A DNA stretch of 64,000 nt, from contig NZ_JSFK01000018.1 in NCBI RefSeq assembly GCF_000783395.1, positions 62,001 through 126,000 on the forward strand, given 5' to 3'. The stretch is from Pseudomonas chlororaphis. GTDB lineage: Bacteria > Pseudomonadota > Gammaproteobacteria > Pseudomonadales > Pseudomonadaceae. Positions 8,900 through 17,875 of this stretch are shown here, in pieces. The translations under genes and the position numbers were made by a program. Under the pieces are notes generated by a model. That model did not search any database and was not told the origin of the DNA. It worked only from the letters and a program-made list of their open reading frames with translations. Numbering within the stretch: position 1 is the stretch's first letter; every line of letters starts with the position of its first letter.

Positions 8900-8996
8900 A
8901 CGGTCTTCTTTTTTGTTTTTGTTAGGGTCGTTTGACGAGTACTACAGGCACCGCGATGTTGCGTATGGCTCTCATTTGAGGCGCAGATATAAGTTA

Positions 8997-9007
8997 TCGT
9001 ACGACAA
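8997..9007. promoter_or_regulatory. Probable FCD/GntR operator upstream of kdgM
   Basis: TCGTACGACAA fits TNGTNNNACNA on both strands and shares TTGTCGTAC (minus strand) with the pelA/gntR operator. It lies about 98 bases upstream of kdgM in the divergent spacer 8900-9259. That spacer otherwise looks AT-rich and promoter-like, with no gene. Confidence 0.6.
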
Positions 9008-9184
9008 GATGACTCGTCTACGTCATTTTGCTGGTTTAGAAACATATTGATACATATATGCCCTGTGAATAGGGTTCTAAAGCAAGTCTTGTTATTCCGT
9101 AGTCATCTTTAAATATGGCGCTTTGCTGGACGTTTAGCCGGAAAGGCTTCGATTCGAAGAGATGTTATTGGGTCTTTTCAAGTG

Positions 9185-9195
9185 TTGTACGATGA
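9185..9195. promoter_or_regulatory. Probable FCD/GntR operator upstream of the enolase-family gene
   Basis: TTGTACGATGA differs from TNGTNNNACNA by one base. Its minus-strand TCGTACAAC is shared exactly with the site at 5522. It lies 65 bases upstream of the start at 9260, a position suited to repression of the plus-strand transport operon. Confidence 0.5.
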
Positions 9196-9259
9196 CCTAT
9201 GATCGGTCGCAACCGACGACACTCCTGTCACAAATCCAATAAGAAGGCTCAAGACGTCC

Positions 9260-10414
9260 ATGAGAATCACAGCAGTCAACGTCCAGGTTTTTTCCTATCC
9301 CACCCGCCGCGCAGTCGACAGCGCCGGTCATGCTCATCCCGGCGATGTCAGTCAGGCGCAAATGGCGTTGCTGCGCATCCAGACCGAAGACGGCAAGGAG
9401 GGATACGCCCTCGGTGCGCCGGAGCTGATTCGTCCTTATGTGCTGGACGGTTTTGTGCGCAAGGTGCTGGTCGGGCAGAACGCCTTTGATCGCGAAAAGA
9501 TCTGGCATGACCTGGCGCACTGGCAGCGTGGCAGCGCCAGCCAGTTGACTGATCGCGCGCTGGCGCTGGTCGAGCAGGCGTTGTGGGATTGGGCGGGGCG
9601 CAAGCTCGGCGTGCCGGTGCACAAGTTGATCGGCGGCTTTCGCGACAAGGTGCCGGCGTACGGCTCAACCATGTGCGGCGATGAATTACCTGAGGGCCTG
9701 GCGACGCCGGAAGACTACGGACGCTTTGCCGAAACGCTGGTCAAGCGCGGCTACAAGGCGATCAAGTTGCACACCTGGATGCCGCCGGTCTCGTTCGCAC
9801 CGAGCCCGCGCATTGACGTCAAAGCCTGCGCGGCGGTGCGCGAAGCGGTGGGCCCGGACATCGCCTTGATGCTCGATGGTTATCACTGGTACAGCCGCAC
9901 CGAAGCGCTGTACATCGGACGCGAACTGGAAAAACTCGACTTCGCCTGGTTTGAAGAACCGATGATGGAAGAGTCCGCCGAATCCTATGCCTGGCTGGCA
10001 GGGCAACTGGACATTCCGGTACTCGGCCCGGAAACCCTGTCCGGCAAACATCTGAGCCGGGCCAGTTGGGTCAAACACGACGTTTGCGACATTCTGCGTG
10101 CCGGCGTCGCCGGGGTTGGCGGGATCGGGCCTTGCCTGAAAGTCGCGCACATGGCCGAGTCGTTTGGCATGGACTGCGAAATCCATGGCAACGGCGCAGC
10201 CAACCTGACGGTGGTCGGCGCGATCAAGAACTGCACCTGGTACGAGCGCGGCTTGCTGCACCCGTACCTGGATTACGACGAGGTGCCGGCGTACCTCAAG
10301 CGCCTGGTCGACCCGATGGACAGCGACGGTTTTGTGCATTTGTCTGACCTGCCGGGTCTGGGCGAAGACATCGACTTCAACTTCATCGAGATGAACACGC
10401 TTAAAAGCTTCTGA
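9260..10414 (+). CDS. Enolase-superfamily (mandelate racemase subgroup) acid-sugar dehydratase or lactone cycloisomerase
   Basis: Mg-dependent enzyme expected to act on galactarate or galactarolactone. The 384-residue protein has the N-terminal capping domain and a modified TIM barrel. Visible elements are the KLH motif (AIKLHTW) where many relatives have KxK, the three metal ligands in MLDGYHW, WFEEP and GPETL, and a late catalytic His in EIHGNGAANL. It opens the plus-strand operon, opposite kdgM-udh. The family includes galactarate dehydratases and D-galactarolactone cycloisomerase. The KxH instead of KxK leaves the precise reaction open; the pectin context favours a galactarate-type substrate. 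Confidence 0.82.
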   Translation: MRITAVNVQVFSYPTRRAVDSAGHAHPGDVSQAQMALLRIQTEDGKEGYALGAPELIRPYVLDGFVRKVLVGQNAFDREKIWHDLAHWQRGSASQLTDRALALVEQALWDWAGRKLGVPVHKLIGGFRDKVPAYGSTMCGDELPEGLATPEDYGRFAETLVKRGYKAIKLHTWMPPVSFAPSPRIDVKACAAVREAVGPDIALMLDGYHWYSRTEALYIGRELEKLDFAWFEEPMMEESAESYAWLAGQLDIPVLGPETLSGKHLSRASWVKHDVCDILRAGVAGVGGIGPCLKVAHMAESFGMDCEIHGNGAANLTVVGAIKNCTWYERGLLHPYLDYDEVPAYLKRLVDPMDSDGFVHLSDLPGLGEDIDFNFIEMNTLKSF

Positions 10415-10486
10415 CGTGTACGCGGGCTGCCCGGTGCATGCCGGGCTGTCCGAGAGCCCTATAAATATAAGAAAGGCACTCTCGCT

Positions 10487-12097
10487 ATGAACATTCTTCC
10501 TTCGCTGTGGGCGCGGGTTCTGGCGGCTACCCTGACGGTGACCGCGCTACCTTCCGTCCATGCCAAAACCCCGGCCGATCAATTGATCGTCGGCATGAGC
10601 ATGATCAATCTGCTGTCCCTCGACCCGGCGGCGGCCACCGGCCTGGACGTGTCGGAGATCAATGCCAATCTCTATGACATGTTGTTGGTGCAAGACGTCG
10701 CTGCGCCGGATCAGCTGTTGCCGGCACTCGCCGAGCGCTGGCACGTCAGCGACGACCGCAAGACCCTGACCTTCAATCTGCGCCAGGGCGTGCAATTTCA
10801 ATCGGGCAACCCGTTGAGCGCCGAAGACGTCGCCTGGTCGTTGCAGCGCGTACTCAAACTCAACCTCGCGCTGGCGTCGACCTGGAAGGCTTACGGTTTT
10901 ACTGCCGACAATGTCGAGCGTTCGATGCGCGCGACCGATGCCAATACCTTCGTCATTGAACTGCCGCGTCCCACCGATCCGCAGTTGGTGCTCAACACGC
11001 TGGCGACGTCGCCCAGCGCCTTCATTCTTGACCGCAAAAAAGTCCTCGAACATCAGAAGAACAATGACCTGGGTGCCGCCTGGCTGGTGACGCACGCCGC
11101 CGGCAGTGGTGCCTTCGTGCTCAATGACTGGCGGGCCAACGACGTGATTCTGATGAGCCGTTTCGACGGTTACTGGGGCGGCCCGGCCAAGCTCAAACGC
11201 ATCGTCATGCGCAACATGACCGAGTCGCAGTCGTTGCGTCTGATGATCGAACGGGGCGACCTCGACATCGCCAAAGGCATGTCGGCGCCGGACATCCAGG
11301 CCTTGCAGAAAAGCGACAAAGTCCGCACGCAAACCCTGCAACGCGGCACGCTGTACTACGTCGCGCTGAGTGTGAAGCAGCCGATGTTCGCCGACGCGCG
11401 CGTGCGCAAGGCCGTGCGCTCGTTGATCGACTATCAGGGCATCAACCAGACCGTTATGCCGCACTACGGCGTGATCAATCAGCGCCCGATGCCGTTGGGA
11501 CTGGCCGCGCGTCTGCCGGATCCCGGTTATCGACTGAATGTCGATGAGGCAAAAAAACTCCTCGCCGAAGCCGGTTACCCCAACGGGTTCAAGACCAGCA
11601 TCCGCGTGCTGGCCGAACCGCCGTTCATCAACATTGCCTCCAATCTGCAATCGACGCTGGCGCAGGCCGGGATCGAAGCCAGCATCATCACCGGCACCGG
11701 TAACCAGATCTACGGCGCCATGCGTGAGCGCAGTTTCGACATCATCGTCGGCCGTGGCGGTGGCGGTGCCGAACGTCATCCCCATTCGAGCCTGCGCACG
11801 CTGGTGTACAACCCGGATAACCGTGACGAAGCCAAGCTGAGCAACTTCCAGGGCTGGCGCACTTCGTTCTACAGTCCCGAGTTGAATCAGTTGATCGAGA
11901 GTGCCGAAGTCGAGCCCGATGCGCAGAAACAGCAGGCGCAGTATCAGGACATCCAGCAGCAACTCGATCAGCAAGTGGGCGCGATTCTGCCGGTCTCGCA
12001 GATGACCGATACAGTGCTGGTCTACGCCGATGTTGCCGATTTTCAAGGGCACACGGCCGCGACCACGCGCTACAAAGACGTCTACAAAAAACGCTGA
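10487..12097 (+). CDS. Peptide/opine-type ABC transporter substrate-binding protein, copy 1
   Basis: Periplasmic solute-binding protein of the SBP_bac_5 (DppA/OppA) family, 536 residues, with a signal peptide ending near VHA-KT at residue 26. The family core is seen in LAERWHVSDDRKTLTFNLRQGVQF, LSAEDVAWSLQRV and DGYWGGPAKLKR. It is clearly paralogous to the protein at 13242: both begin the mature part with KTPADQLIVGMSM and align throughout. In this locus it probably binds pectin breakdown products rather than peptides; that is inference from neighbours. AAGAAAGGC precedes the start. Confidence 0.88.
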   Translation: MNILPSLWARVLAATLTVTALPSVHAKTPADQLIVGMSMINLLSLDPAAATGLDVSEINANLYDMLLVQDVAAPDQLLPALAERWHVSDDRKTLTFNLRQGVQFQSGNPLSAEDVAWSLQRVLKLNLALASTWKAYGFTADNVERSMRATDANTFVIELPRPTDPQLVLNTLATSPSAFILDRKKVLEHQKNNDLGAAWLVTHAAGSGAFVLNDWRANDVILMSRFDGYWGGPAKLKRIVMRNMTESQSLRLMIERGDLDIAKGMSAPDIQALQKSDKVRTQTLQRGTLYYVALSVKQPMFADARVRKAVRSLIDYQGINQTVMPHYGVINQRPMPLGLAARLPDPGYRLNVDEAKKLLAEAGYPNGFKTSIRVLAEPPFINIASNLQSTLAQAGIEASIITGTGNQIYGAMRERSFDIIVGRGGGGAERHPHSSLRTLVYNPDNRDEAKLSNFQGWRTSFYSPELNQLIESAEVEPDAQKQQAQYQDIQQQLDQQVGAILPVSQMTDTVLVYADVADFQGHTAATTRYKDVYKKR

Positions 12098-12157
12098 AAT
12101 GCACGGATGAACTTCGCGTGCCGGGTGCACCGGTGACCGTTTTATCAGGAGCTGACT

Positions 12158-13195
12158 ATGTTTGTTATGACTGCCTCTGCCATGGGAGCCCGCGCCTCCA
12201 ATACTGCGCGGCGTGCCAGCACGGTACTGGTGACGTTACTGGGCTTGTTGGCGCTGACGTTTATCATCGGTCGGGTCATGCCGCTCGATCCGGTGCTGGC
12301 GGTGGTCGGGCCGGACGCCGACAGTTCGACCTACGATCAGGTGTACCGGGCGATGGGCCTCGACAAGCCGATCTGGACCCAGTTCGGCCTGTACCTCAAC
12401 GACTTGCTGCACGGCAATTTCGGCAACGCGCTGTTGACCGGGCACCCGGTGCTCGATGACATCCGCCGAGTGTTCCCAGCCACTATCGAACTGGCGACTC
12501 TGGCCATACTCTTCGGTGTGCTGATCGGTTTGCCGCTGGGTGTATGCGCGGCAAGTAATCAAGGGCGACTTGGCGATCATGTCGCGCGAGTGATTACCCT
12601 GTTCGGCTATTCCACACCGATTTTCTGGCTGGGGATGATGGGCTTGCTGGTGTTTTACGCCTGGCTCGGCTGGGCCGGGGGCGCCGGTCGCATCGACCTG
12701 GCGTACGACGGCATGGTGCCCGAGGTCACCGGGCTGTTGCTGATCGATTCGAGCCTGGCGGGTGACTGGGAAGCCTTCGCCAGTGCCTTGCGCCACATCG
12801 TTTTGCCGGCGCTGATCCTCGGGCTGAACTCGGTGGCTTACATCAGTCGGATGACGCGCAGCTTCATGCTCGAGCAACTGTCCCAGGAATACATCATCAC
12901 CGCTCGGGTCAAGGGTTTGTCGCGCCGCCAGGTGGTCTGGGGTCACGCCTTTCGCAACATCCTCGTGCAATTGCTGACGGTGGTGGCGCTGGCTTACGGC
13001 TCGCTGCTCGAAGGCGCGGTGTTGATCGAAACGGTCTTTGCCTGGCCGGGATTCGGCCAGTACCTGACCAGCAGCCTGATGCTCGGCGACATGAACGCGG
13101 TGATGGGCTGTGTGCTGGTGATCGGTTTGATTTTTGTCGCGCTCAACCTGATCAGCGATGCCTTGTACAAGGTTTTCGACCCGCGCACCCGTTAA
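12158..13195 (+). CDS. Dpp/Opp-type ABC transporter permease (DppB-like)
   Basis: Inner-membrane permease of 345 residues with about six transmembrane segments. The BPD_transp_1 EAA-like loop is seen at ITARVKGLSRRQVVWGHAFRN, followed by LLEGAVLIETVFAWPGFGQY, typical of DppB/OppB. A good ribosome site CAGGAG lies 6 bases before the ATG. It pairs with the permease at 14909 and the ATPases at 15844 and 16694. Confidence 0.9.
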   Translation: MFVMTASAMGARASNTARRASTVLVTLLGLLALTFIIGRVMPLDPVLAVVGPDADSSTYDQVYRAMGLDKPIWTQFGLYLNDLLHGNFGNALLTGHPVLDDIRRVFPATIELATLAILFGVLIGLPLGVCAASNQGRLGDHVARVITLFGYSTPIFWLGMMGLLVFYAWLGWAGGAGRIDLAYDGMVPEVTGLLLIDSSLAGDWEAFASALRHIVLPALILGLNSVAYISRMTRSFMLEQLSQEYIITARVKGLSRRQVVWGHAFRNILVQLLTVVALAYGSLLEGAVLIETVFAWPGFGQYLTSSLMLGDMNAVMGCVLVIGLIFVALNLISDALYKVFDPRTR

Positions 13196-13241
13196 CACGC
13201 CTGGCAGCAGCACTAAAAATTATAAAAAGAAGGATTTTTCA

Positions 13242-14852
13242 ATGACGACTGCATTTACCAAACTGCACGCTGGCCTGTTGGCGGCGATCCTGGCGCTGGT
13301 GCCGATGACGCAGGCCAGTGCCAAGACGCCGGCCGATCAACTGATCGTCGGCATGAGCATGGTCAACCTGTTTTCCATCGATCCGGCCAACGCGCCGGGC
13401 CTCGACGCTTCCGGCGTCAATGCCAATCTTTACGACACCTTGGTCAAGCGTGATCAGGGCAATCCGGAGCAGCATCTGCCGCAACTGGCCGAGCGCTGGA
13501 CAATCAGCGACGACGGCAAGCAGATAACCTTTCATTTGCGTCAGGACGTGAAGTTTCACTCCGGCAATCCGCTGACCGCTGAAGACGTGGCCTGGTCGCT
13601 GTACCGGGTGATGAAGCTCAACTTCGGTCTGGCCACGACCTGGAAAGCCTACGGTTATAACGTCGAAAACATTCAGTCACTGATCCGCGCCAGCGATGCC
13701 CACACTCTGGTCATCGACTTGCCGCAAACCATGGACCCGTTGTTATTGATCGACTCGCTGGCGATCTCGCCGAGCGCGGTGGTGATCGATCGCAAAACAG
13801 CGTTGGCGCATGAGAAAAACGCTGACCTCGGGGCTAACTGGCTGGTGACCAACGAGGCCGGCAGCGGGCCCTTTGTGCTGAGCAAATGGACGGCGAACGA
13901 CTCGCTGTTGCTGACCCGGTTCGACGGTTACTGGGGCGGTGCTGCCAAGCTCAAACGGGTGGTGGTGCGGCACATGACCGAATCGCAATCGCTGCGCCTG
14001 ATGCTGGAACGCGGAGACCTCGATCTGGCGTACGGCATGGCCGCGCCGGACATCCGCGCCATCGACGGTTCGGAAAAAATCCACGTACAGTCACTGCCGC
14101 GAGGCACCATGTACTACGTCGCGCTGAGTATGAAACAGCCTGAATTTGCCAATCCCAAAGTGCGCGAAGCGGTGCGCAACCTGATCGACTACAAGGGCCT
14201 GGACGAACAGGTGATGCCGTATTACGGCCAGCTGAATCAGCAGCCGATGCAACTCAGTCTGGCGGCGCGCCTGCCGGATCCGGGTTATCACATGGACGTC
14301 GCCAAGGCGAAAAAACTCCTCGCCGAAGCGGGTTATCCGGACGGCTTCACCACGACCATTCGCACATTGTCAGAGCCGCCCTTCATCGACATCGCCGCGC
14401 GCCTGCAAGCGACGCTGGCTGAGGGCGGAATCAAGGCCAGTATCGTCAACGGCACGGGCAACCAGGTGTACGGCGCCATGCGCGCGCGCAACTTCGACAT
14501 CATCGTTGCGCGCGGGGCCGAGCGCTATCCGCATCCGTATTTCAGCCTGCGCACGTTTGCCTACAACCCCAACAACAGCGATGACGCCGGCCTGCCGAAT
14601 TTCCAGGGCTGGCGCGCGTCGTTTTTCAGCCCGCAGCTCAATAGCCTGATTGATCAGGCCGGGGTAGAGCGCGATGCCGGCCAGCGCCTGAACCTGTACC
14701 ACCAGGCACAGAAAATCTACGACGAGCAGGTCGGCCCGATCATGATGATTTCGCAGATGACCGACACCGTGGTCAGCGCCGCCGACGTCAAAGGTTTTTC
14801 CGGTGATGATGCCGAGGCGACGCGCTATCTGGGTGTCTACAAACAACGCTGA
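13242..14852 (+). CDS. Peptide/opine-type ABC transporter substrate-binding protein, copy 2
   Basis: Second SBP_bac_5 protein, 536 residues, with a signal peptide ending near residue 27 (ASA-KT). It parallels copy 1 segment by segment (FDGYWGGAAKLKRVVVRHMTE, ARLPDPGYHMD, AEAGYPDGF), indicating a tandem duplication separated by the permease gene. The start at 13242 follows AAGAAGGA; longer readings overlap the permease. Two binding proteins could widen the range of oligogalacturonate sizes or saturation states taken up, which is inference. Confidence 0.88.
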   Translation: MTTAFTKLHAGLLAAILALVPMTQASAKTPADQLIVGMSMVNLFSIDPANAPGLDASGVNANLYDTLVKRDQGNPEQHLPQLAERWTISDDGKQITFHLRQDVKFHSGNPLTAEDVAWSLYRVMKLNFGLATTWKAYGYNVENIQSLIRASDAHTLVIDLPQTMDPLLLIDSLAISPSAVVIDRKTALAHEKNADLGANWLVTNEAGSGPFVLSKWTANDSLLLTRFDGYWGGAAKLKRVVVRHMTESQSLRLMLERGDLDLAYGMAAPDIRAIDGSEKIHVQSLPRGTMYYVALSMKQPEFANPKVREAVRNLIDYKGLDEQVMPYYGQLNQQPMQLSLAARLPDPGYHMDVAKAKKLLAEAGYPDGFTTTIRTLSEPPFIDIAARLQATLAEGGIKASIVNGTGNQVYGAMRARNFDIIVARGAERYPHPYFSLRTFAYNPNNSDDAGLPNFQGWRASFFSPQLNSLIDQAGVERDAGQRLNLYHQAQKIYDEQVGPIMMISQMTDTVVSAADVKGFSGDDAEATRYLGVYKQR

Positions 14853-14908
14853 ACGCTGCCCGGTGCGTCGGCGTACGCGCCGGGTGATCCTGAATTCAAT
14901 CCGAGAAC

Positions 14909-15832
14909 ATGCCCATGATTGCCAACATGTCTTCTACTGATTCGAGCGCCAAGCGGCGGTTGGATCGTACCCCCGGATCCAGCTTCGACGCCTTCTGCAA
15001 AAGTGCCCTGAAAGTCTTGCGGCACTTGTTGCGCAACCCGATGACCCTGGCCGGATTGCTGGTCGCGTTGGTGCTGGTAGTGGTAGCGCTGTTTGCGCCG
15101 TGGATCGCCACCCATGATCCGGTGGCGCAGAACCTCGCCAATGCCTTGCAGGCGCCGGGCGCCGCGCACTGGTTCGGCACCGATGAATACGGCCGGGATA
15201 TCTTCAGTCGGCTGGTCTACGGCTCGCGCATCACGCTGTACATCATCACCCTGGTGACCGTGATCGTCGGCCCGATCGGGCTGTTTATCGGCACCGTCTC
15301 CGGCTACTACGGCGGTGTTGTCGACACGGTGTTCATGCGCCTGACCGACATTTTCATTTCCTTCCCCAGCCTGGTGCTGGCGCTGGCATTCATCGCTGCG
15401 CTCGGTCCGGGCCTTGAACACGCGGTGGTAGCGATTGCGCTGACGTCGTGGCCGCCGATCGCGCGACTGGCGCGCGCGGAAACCCTGTCGTTGCGCAAGG
15501 CTGACTTCGTCGTGGCGGTCGAGCTGCAAGGGGCTTCGTCAACGCGAATCATCCTGCGGCACATTGTGCCGATGTGCATGTCGTCGGTGATCATCCGCCT
15601 GACCATGAACATGGCCGGGATCATCCTCACCGCAGCGGCTTTGGGCTTTCTCGGCCTCGGTGCGCAGGCGCCGTCGCCGGAGTGGGGCGCGATGATCTCC
15701 ACCGGGCGCCGCTACATGCTCGAGTGCTGGTGGCTGGTGGCTGTTCCGGGGGCCGCAATCATGTTGGTCAGCCTGGCTTTCAACCTGTTGGGCGACGGCC
15801 TGCGGGACATTCTTGATCCGCGCAGCGAGTAA
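14909..15832 (+). CDS. Dpp/Opp-type ABC transporter permease (DppC-like)
   Basis: Second membrane subunit, 307 residues. It has the OppC N-terminal helix (AGLLVALVLVVVALFAPWIA), the segment WFGTDEYGRDIFSRLVYGSR that marks DppC proteins, and the EAA loop ELQGASSTRIILRHIVP. Six membrane spans are predicted by eye. Alternative starts at 14915 or 14927 cannot be excluded because the ribosome site is weak. Confidence 0.9.
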   Translation: MPMIANMSSTDSSAKRRLDRTPGSSFDAFCKSALKVLRHLLRNPMTLAGLLVALVLVVVALFAPWIATHDPVAQNLANALQAPGAAHWFGTDEYGRDIFSRLVYGSRITLYIITLVTVIVGPIGLFIGTVSGYYGGVVDTVFMRLTDIFISFPSLVLALAFIAALGPGLEHAVVAIALTSWPPIARLARAETLSLRKADFVVAVELQGASSTRIILRHIVPMCMSSVIIRLTMNMAGIILTAAALGFLGLGAQAPSPEWGAMISTGRRYMLECWWLVAVPGAAIMLVSLAFNLLGDGLRDILDPRSE

Positions 15833-15843
15833 TCGGAGGCTGT

Positions 15844-16683
15844 ATGTCTGCAATCAAATTGAACGTCGAAGGGCTCAATGTGCGCTTCGTCAATGCTCAG
15901 AAAGAAACCCACGCCGTGCGCGATGTGTCCTTCACCCTCGGGCGGGAAAAACTCGCCATTGTCGGTGAGTCGGGCTCGGGCAAATCGACGGTGGGTCGCA
16001 GCCTGCTCAAGCTGCACCCAGCCAGTGCGCGGATCACCGCCAAGGCCATGCAGTTCGGTGAAGTCGATCTGCTGTCAGCCGGCGAAAAGGTCATGCAGAA
16101 GATTCGTGGCCAGCGCATTTCGATGATCATGCAGGACCCGAAATACTCGCTGAACCCGGTGGTCAAGGTCGGCGATCAGATTGCCGAGGCGTATCTGGCG
16201 CACCACAAGGCCAGCCGCAGCGAGGCCCGCGAGCGGGTGCTGGAAATGCTCGAAAAAGTGCATATCCGTGATCCGCAACGGGTCTACAACCTGTACCCGC
16301 ATGAGGTTTCCGGTGGTATGGGTCAGCGCATCATGATCGCGATGATGGTCATCACCCGACCACAGGTGATCATCGCCGACGAGCCGACCTCGGCCCTTGA
16401 TGTGTCGGTGCGTCAGCAAGTGCTCAACGTGCTGGAAGAACTGGTCGAGCAGCAGGAAATGGGTCTGATTTTCGTCAGCCACGACCTCAACCTTGTGCGC
16501 AATTACTGCGACCGCGTGTTGGTGATGTACGCCGGCAGGGTGGTCGAATCGCTCGCCGCCAGTGACCTGCAACATGCGCAACATCCCTATACCCGCGGCC
16601 TGATGGCGGCGTTGCCGAGCATGGACAACCGTCGCGAACGGTTGCCGGTGTTGCAACGCGATCCACTGTGGCTGACTTGCTGA
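15844..16683 (+). CDS. ABC transporter ATP-binding protein (DppD-like)
   Basis: Cytoplasmic ATPase, 279 residues. It has Walker A GESGSGKST near residue 41, Q-loop QDPKYSLNP, signature SGGMGQR (a variant of LSGGQ), Walker B VIIADEPTSALD and H-loop VSHD. The C-terminal ATP-oligopeptide extension is shorter than usual and ends without the Cys cluster of many DppD proteins. Eleven bases separate it from the permease and ten from the next ATPase gene. Confidence 0.9.
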   Translation: MSAIKLNVEGLNVRFVNAQKETHAVRDVSFTLGREKLAIVGESGSGKSTVGRSLLKLHPASARITAKAMQFGEVDLLSAGEKVMQKIRGQRISMIMQDPKYSLNPVVKVGDQIAEAYLAHHKASRSEARERVLEMLEKVHIRDPQRVYNLYPHEVSGGMGQRIMIAMMVITRPQVIIADEPTSALDVSVRQQVLNVLEELVEQQEMGLIFVSHDLNLVRNYCDRVLVMYAGRVVESLAASDLQHAQHPYTRGLMAALPSMDNRRERLPVLQRDPLWLTC

Positions 16684-16693
16684 GGAATCGACC

Positions 16694-17470
16694 ATGTCCA
16701 TGATCCAAGCACACGCGCTGAACCTTAGTTTCGGCGCCGGCCCCGCCCTCAATCAGGTGCTGCACGACGTCAGCCTCAGTGTCGCCGACGGCGAATCCTT
16801 CGGCCTGGTGGGGGAGTCCGGCTCCGGCAAGACCACCGTATTGCGCTGCCTGGCCGGGCAGTACCGGCACTGGACCGGCGAGTTGAGCATTGCCGGCGCG
16901 CCGCTGCAGCACAAGATTCCCAAGGAGCATTTCCGTCAGGTGCAGATGGTGTTCCAGGATCCCTATGGCTCGCTGCATCCGCGCCACACCGTCGACACGG
17001 CATTGCGTGAGCCGCTGATTATTCACGGCGTGCGCGACAAGGATGACCGGATCAACGAGATCCTGCTCAAGGTCGGTCTGAACGACAGTTACCGTTTTCG
17101 TTACCCGCACCAGTTGTCCGGTGGCCAGCGCCAGCGCGTGGCAATTGCCCGTGCGCTGATTCTCGAGCCGCGCGTGTTGCTGCTCGATGAGCCAACCTCG
17201 GCGCTGGATGTCTCGGTGCAGGCGGAGATTCTCAATCTGCTGGCGGATTTGCGCCGGCGCGAGAAACTCACCTACCTGATGGTCACTCACGATCTCGGTG
17301 TGGTCACGCACCTGTGTGATCGGGTAGCGGTAATGCAGCAGGGCAAGATCGTCGAGTTGCTCGACAGTCAGGCGCTCAGCCAGGATCTGGCAAGTCACGC
17401 TTACACGCGGATGCTGGTGCAAGCCAGTCGTGATTTCAGTCAGGAATCGGCGCGCCAGCTCGCTGGTTGA
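16694..17470 (+). CDS. ABC transporter ATP-binding protein (DppF-like)
   Basis: Second ATPase subunit, 258 residues. It has Walker A GESGSGKTT, Q-loop QDPYGSLHP, signature LSGGQRQR, Walker B VLLLDEPTSALD and H-loop VTHD. It lacks the long C-terminal oligopeptide domain of classical DppF. It closes the importer genes. Confidence 0.9.
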   Translation: MSMIQAHALNLSFGAGPALNQVLHDVSLSVADGESFGLVGESGSGKTTVLRCLAGQYRHWTGELSIAGAPLQHKIPKEHFRQVQMVFQDPYGSLHPRHTVDTALREPLIIHGVRDKDDRINEILLKVGLNDSYRFRYPHQLSGGQRQRVAIARALILEPRVLLLDEPTSALDVSVQAEILNLLADLRRREKLTYLMVTHDLGVVTHLCDRVAVMQQGKIVELLDSQALSQDLASHAYTRMLVQASRDFSQESARQLAG

Positions 17471-17493
17471 ACCGATCCATCAAGGAGCGCGAC

Positions 17494-17862
17494 ATGCCGC
17501 ATTGCCTTATCGATTGCCCGCAAACCCTGGCCCACCGCATCGGCGAGCAAACCCTGCTCGCTGCCGTGCATGACGCCCTCGATGCCTTCGGCCTGTTCAA
17601 GGTCGGGGACATCAAGGTGCGCATCAATACGTTCGAGCACTACCGCTGCGGCGCGGGCGAGAACGATTTTGTCCACGTCGTCCTGTCGGTGCTGTCCGGG
17701 CGCAGTGTTGAACAGCGCCGGCGTCTGGCCTCGGCGACCGTGGCGGCGCTGGTCGCTTTATTGCCGGACGTCGAGTCGCTGTCGATGGAGGTTGTGGAAA
17801 TGCCCCGCGAGACGTTCGTCAACCGCAGCCAATACCTGCAAGAAGCCGGATTGTCGGCCTGA
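17494..17862 (+). CDS. 5-carboxymethyl-2-hydroxymuconate isomerase-like tautomerase
   Basis: Small tautomerase-superfamily protein of 122 residues beginning MPHC, so Pro1 would be the catalytic base after Met removal. It resembles CHMI (HpaF-type) proteins over its length (VRINTFEHYRCG, DFVHVVLSVLSGRS, VEMPRETFVNRSQYL). AAGGAG lies before the ATG. Its place between the importer and the polygalacturonase is unexpected for homoprotocatechuate degradation. A keto-enol isomerisation of an unsaturated uronate is a reasonable but unproven role. Confidence 0.78.
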   Translation: MPHCLIDCPQTLAHRIGEQTLLAAVHDALDAFGLFKVGDIKVRINTFEHYRCGAGENDFVHVVLSVLSGRSVEQRRRLASATVAALVALLPDVESLSMEVVEMPRETFVNRSQYLQEAGLSA

Positions 17863-17875
17863 ACAAGGAGTGCTC

